64,000 nt of DNA from Bacteriovoracaceae bacterium (GTDB taxonomy: Bacteria > Bdellovibrionota > Bacteriovoracia > Bacteriovoracales > Bacteriovoracaceae). The notes below the pieces were generated by a model that was not told the DNA's origin, ran no database searches, and worked only from the letters and a program-made list of their open reading frames with translations. A program made the position numbers and the translations under genes. This document shows positions 61,324 through 64,000 of this stretch, one piece after another; within the stretch, counting starts at the first letter, position 1, and each line of letters starts with the position of its first letter. The stretch is from NCBI GenBank assembly GCA_947377285.1, contig CANCFT010000003.1:1-64000 (forward strand), given 5' to 3'.

Positions 61324-63399
61324 ATGAAATTAAAAGAAACAATTTTTCCAGATCATTTTACTCGGTTAGATCGCAATGGTGTTCTGGCCGCTTTCGCGTT
61401 TGCCATAGTTGCAAGTGTATTACTTTTTGTTGTTCAGCCAGCTTCACAAAACAAGTCTCAAAAAGCCATCGCTCAAGTTGATGTCTTATTAAACAATGTT
61501 CGCTATAAAGAATCAGGTTCAGTTTCTTTTTATGATGCCGCAAAGAATGAAAAACTTCAAAACGGGGATGAGGTTTTTACTGGAGAAAACTCAAGTGCAA
61601 CAATTCGTTTTATAAATTCAACTACGGTATTAAAGATTCCTAGCTCATCTCTTGTAAGGATAGAAGAAAATGAAAAAGGTGAATCAATAGAAATTAAAGA
61701 AGGTGTTGTAGATATAGTTGTTAAAAAAAATCAAGCTATTAATGTTATGGTGAACGGGGTTACACACCAAATTTCTACTCCACATACTGAAAGCGTTGTT
61801 AAGGCATTTTCAAATGCTGGCGAGCTGCATCTTTTTACAAAAAGCAAAGGTGTAAAGGTAAAAAATGCGACTAATGAAAAACAAGCAGAAGTTGCCATCA
61901 ACCAAGACGTTGCTCCAATTAAAACGATTGCAGCGGCACTGCCTATTTCTTCATCTCCAACAGCGGCAATTGCCAAGCCAATTCCAGAATCAAATTTCTT
62001 AGTACTGTCACCTCTTCCGGACTCAAAAGTTGAGACAAGTACAGGGATCAAAATTACAACTAATCAAAAATCAAAATACGTCCTCAGTCTTGCAAAAAGT
62101 ATTGATTTTGTAAGTCCTGTTTTTACCAGCAGCTTTGAAGGGACAGAGACGGTTTGGAATGCAACAACTGACGAAGGTGATTATTATTTAAAAGTAGAAA
62201 ACGACAAAACTAATCGCATAATTCCAATCTCATTGCTTACAAAGTTTAAACTAGACAGTTTTAGGCCTACTGATGGTGAATTACTAACTTTGAGTTATGG
62301 TGAAAAAGTTGTCTTACATTGGAATTCTTTAGCAAGCACAACTTATAAAGTTGATGTTAAATATGGGGACGGCTTAGAAAAAACGATTACTAGTGACACT
62401 AATAGTATTTCAATTGATTTTATAAAAGGTGCAAAGTTTGATTGGACTGTAGCCTCTAAAACTCCCGTTGGAACTTATACCAATCCCTCAAAAAACAATA
62501 AAGTCGAAATTAAGTATAAAGATAAAATTATTTTTAGCCAAACGACAGAAAAGCCAAAATTTAAACTTCATGAAAATAGTATACTTTCTTGGTCAACTCT
62601 CGGTACTGAGAAATTTTTAATTAAAATTTCTAATTTAAAATCTAATTCTGATTTTCCCCCTAAAGAAACGACAACTCCACATTTAAATATTCCAACTTCT
62701 GAAGTTGGTACATATAAGGTTGAAGTCGAATCTATTGATTATCCAAGAATCGATAAGGCCACGTTTCAGTTTGATGTTGCTACTTCAATTTTAACTTGGG
62801 ATCCCAAGTTACCAAAAAGTTTTAACTCCACTGAAGAAGATACAGAAATTCCTTTAAAATTTTCTAGTCCGCTAGATATTAGAAAAAATTCAAAGTTTCA
62901 TGTTCGTTACTTTGGGAAACCAGGTGAACCAATAGAAAGTAATTTTAAATTAAGTGAAACTAGCAATTTCAAAACCGAAGGGTTTGGTCAATATTGTATA
63001 AAAGCGCAACTTGAAGACCCAATGGATTATTATACAGATTCTGGAGAATACTGTTTTAACTTAATTAAGTTAGCTGTTTTTAATATTATACCAAAAGCTA
63101 AAGATACAATTCTTACAACTTCTCGCAAGGATGGAGCACCTGCCTTTAAATTGGTAATTCCAAAAATTTCCAAAGCAGCTAAATATCATTTTGAAATATT
63201 TAGTGATCCTTTAGGTCAGAAGCTTGTCTACTCAGTGGATTCAGAAATTCCTGAAATATATTGGGTAACAAATCGTTCTGGAATTTATTATTTTCGATAT
63301 AAGTGTTATGATATTAAAAATAGAGAGAGCCCAAATTCTCCAGTTTCTAAACTTATTTTTCCAATTTCACCACTTTCGGATTGGAAACCAGAGGATTAA
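61324..63399 (+). CDS. FecR-domain, membrane-anchored envelope protein
   Basis: A single membrane helix (about 20-40, VLAAFAFAIVASVLLFVV) is followed by a FecR domain (about 60-180): GDEVFTGENSSATIRFINSTTVLKIPSSSLVRIEE and IKEGVVDIVVKKNQAINVMVNG. The remaining 500 residues look like several beta-sandwich repeats rich in short strands. There is no sigma factor or TonB receptor near, so the classical Fec role is unlikely; the protein probably belongs to an envelope scaffold. The next gene overlaps its stop (TAATG) and is LysM-like, matching FecR-LysM protein pairs known from other bacteria. Confidence 0.82.
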   Translation: MKLKETIFPDHFTRLDRNGVLAAFAFAIVASVLLFVVQPASQNKSQKAIAQVDVLLNNVRYKESGSVSFYDAAKNEKLQNGDEVFTGENSSATIRFINSTTVLKIPSSSLVRIEENEKGESIEIKEGVVDIVVKKNQAINVMVNGVTHQISTPHTESVVKAFSNAGELHLFTKSKGVKVKNATNEKQAEVAINQDVAPIKTIAAALPISSSPTAAIAKPIPESNFLVLSPLPDSKVETSTGIKITTNQKSKYVLSLAKSIDFVSPVFTSSFEGTETVWNATTDEGDYYLKVENDKTNRIIPISLLTKFKLDSFRPTDGELLTLSYGEKVVLHWNSLASTTYKVDVKYGDGLEKTITSDTNSISIDFIKGAKFDWTVASKTPVGTYTNPSKNNKVEIKYKDKIIFSQTTEKPKFKLHENSILSWSTLGTEKFLIKISNLKSNSDFPPKETTTPHLNIPTSEVGTYKVEVESIDYPRIDKATFQFDVATSILTWDPKLPKSFNSTEEDTEIPLKFSSPLDIRKNSKFHVRYFGKPGEPIESNFKLSETSNFKTEGFGQYCIKAQLEDPMDYYTDSGEYCFNLIKLAVFNIIPKAKDTILTTSRKDGAPAFKLVIPKISKAAKYHFEIFSDPLGQKLVYSVDSEIPEIYWVTNRSGIYYFRYKCYDIKNRESPNSPVSKLIFPISPLSDWKPED

Positions 63400-64000
63400 T
63401 GCTTAAAAATGTTTTTATAACATTTTTTTTCTTACTAATATCATTTAATGCTTTTGCGTTAAATTATTATAATTTTCTCTACACCGTAGAGCAACCAGAG
63501 TCTTTTGGGGAAGTCTTACAACGTTTTGTTAAAGACAATTCAATTATCAATGCCAAAACACCGTTAGTAAAAAAGACGATGAAAAACAATCCTAAGATTA
63601 AGCAATGGGCATTTATGCCAGTTGGAACGGTTGTTGATTTATATATTTCTGACGATTTTATGGATTTAGAAAAATATAAGCCTTATTGGGCTAATTTATT
63701 AAAAAAAATCCAAGAAAAAAATAATGAGAAAAAACAATTTACTTACCCCAGGGGACTTAAGGGTTCTGTTTTTTATCTTAGTTCAATGGGAAGCTTTTCA
63801 CAAAAAGCAGCAGACGTAGCTGAAATCACTTTTAAGCAAAATTCACCTTTTTCACTTGGAACTGCTTTAACATTTTATCCTAAAGATTCACTTTATTCTG
63901 CCTCGTTTTCTGCTTATGCTTCTTACCTAGTTGCCTCGACAAATTCATTAACCTCAGAAAAGACATCTATACCTCCAGAAATTGGTGGCAATCTCTATGG
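63399..64000 (+). CDS. LysM-like exported protein, 5' part (cut by window end)
   Basis: The gene is absent from the ORF track because it runs off the window. ATG 63399 overlaps the preceding stop. A Sec signal peptide (about 1-20, SFNAFA) is followed by YNFLYTVEQPESFGEVLQRFV..., then KKTMKNNPKIKQWAFMPVGTVVDLYI, which has the LysM outline of a beginning, an N-P core and a PxGTxxxL end. From about residue 150 alternating strands (SPFSLGTALTFYP, SLYSASFSAYASYLV) suggest a beta-barrel. It shares a transcript with the FecR-domain gene. The 3' end is not visible. Confidence 0.72.
   Translation, partial: MLKNVFITFFFLLISFNAFALNYYNFLYTVEQPESFGEVLQRFVKDNSIINAKTPLVKKTMKNNPKIKQWAFMPVGTVVDLYISDDFMDLEKYKPYWANLLKKIQEKNNEKKQFTYPRGLKGSVFYLSSMGSFSQKAADVAEITFKQNSPFSLGTALTFYPKDSLYSASFSAYASYLVASTNSLTSEKTSIPPEIGGNLY

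Noticed and set aside
1-64000. CRISPR arrays, insertion sequences, prophage or rRNA genes
   Set aside because: No regularly spaced repeats, transposase, phage structural genes or rRNA sequence were found on reading the window.

Overview
The window is AT-rich bacterial chromosome, almost fully coding, and carries ordinary housekeeping genes with no insertion sequence, phage, plasmid or CRISPR signal that I could see. Gene content (lpxC, BamD, lgt/lspA, a rod/P-ring/L-ring flagellar block, a TonB-like protein) shows a Gram-negative cell with an outer membrane and flagella. Very low GC, many lipoproteins and LysM/SH3/TPR proteins, an AmgK-MurU muropeptide-sugar salvage pair, an arginine-succinyl pathway and an IcmF-type fused acyl-CoA mutase together suggest the Bdellovibrionota (Bacteriovorax/Halobacteriovorax-like predators). 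That assignment is an inference from gene content, not a database match.

Layout. 1-223: tRNA-Tyr (cut by the window edge) and tRNA-Thr with their promoter. 282-3860: rlmB, proS, lpxC on the minus strand. 4012-6828: a hotdog thioesterase facing ruvB-ruvA-ruvC and a tiny membrane protein. 6904-9319: folD-gcvT-gcvH one-carbon operon. 9503-14841: a small orphan protein, a TonB-like protein, penicillin-binding protein 1A, a patatin-like lipoprotein that lacks its catalytic residues, and xseB. 15106-24577: a long flagellar operon (flgF, flgG, flgA, flgH, flgI, flgJ-like, flgM, flgN-like, flgK, flgL) followed by csrA-fliW. 24576-28397: TPR protein, bamD, AI-2E/PerM permease, cyclic-nucleotide-binding protein and TPR-SH3 protein on the minus strand. 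28482-32422: class III aminotransferase, astA, astD. 32419-34921: two small coupled genes of unknown role, tRNA-Asn and a HExxH protein that resembles peptide-modifying enzymes. 34886-36805: a YgfZ-TPR fusion and an A-type Fe-S carrier. 36942-41749: FHA protein, cobalamin adenosyltransferase, IcmF, ferredoxin. 41746-47185: lgt, lspA, an NtrC-type regulator, a CHASE2 histidine kinase and an M48-like membrane protein without HExxH. 47408-53340: TIM-barrel endonuclease IV-like protein, two unknown or PilZ-like proteins, a small ferredoxin, murU, amgK, an M48-like lipoprotein without HExxH, and a LysM lipoprotein. 53471-58188: outer-membrane protein, small lipoprotein, folK, acyl-CoA dehydrogenase, etfB, etfA. 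58290-64000: CheY-like regulator facing a CheA-like membrane kinase, then a FecR-domain protein and a LysM-like protein cut by the window end.

How the parts fit. Acyl-CoA dehydrogenase, ETF and IcmF with its adenosyltransferase point to use of fatty and branched acyl-CoAs; the ast genes point to arginine or ornithine catabolism; AmgK-MurU return MurNAc/GlcNAc to wall precursors. All suit a cell that consumes other cells, though none proves it. FlgM, CsrA and FliW place late flagellar control beside the hook-filament junction genes.

The observations most worth a second look are the HExxH protein at 33485, the YgfZ-TPR fusion at 34886, the signal-peptide-like extension in front of flgG, and a repeated theme of enzyme folds that have lost catalytic residues (one patatin, two M48) in envelope proteins.
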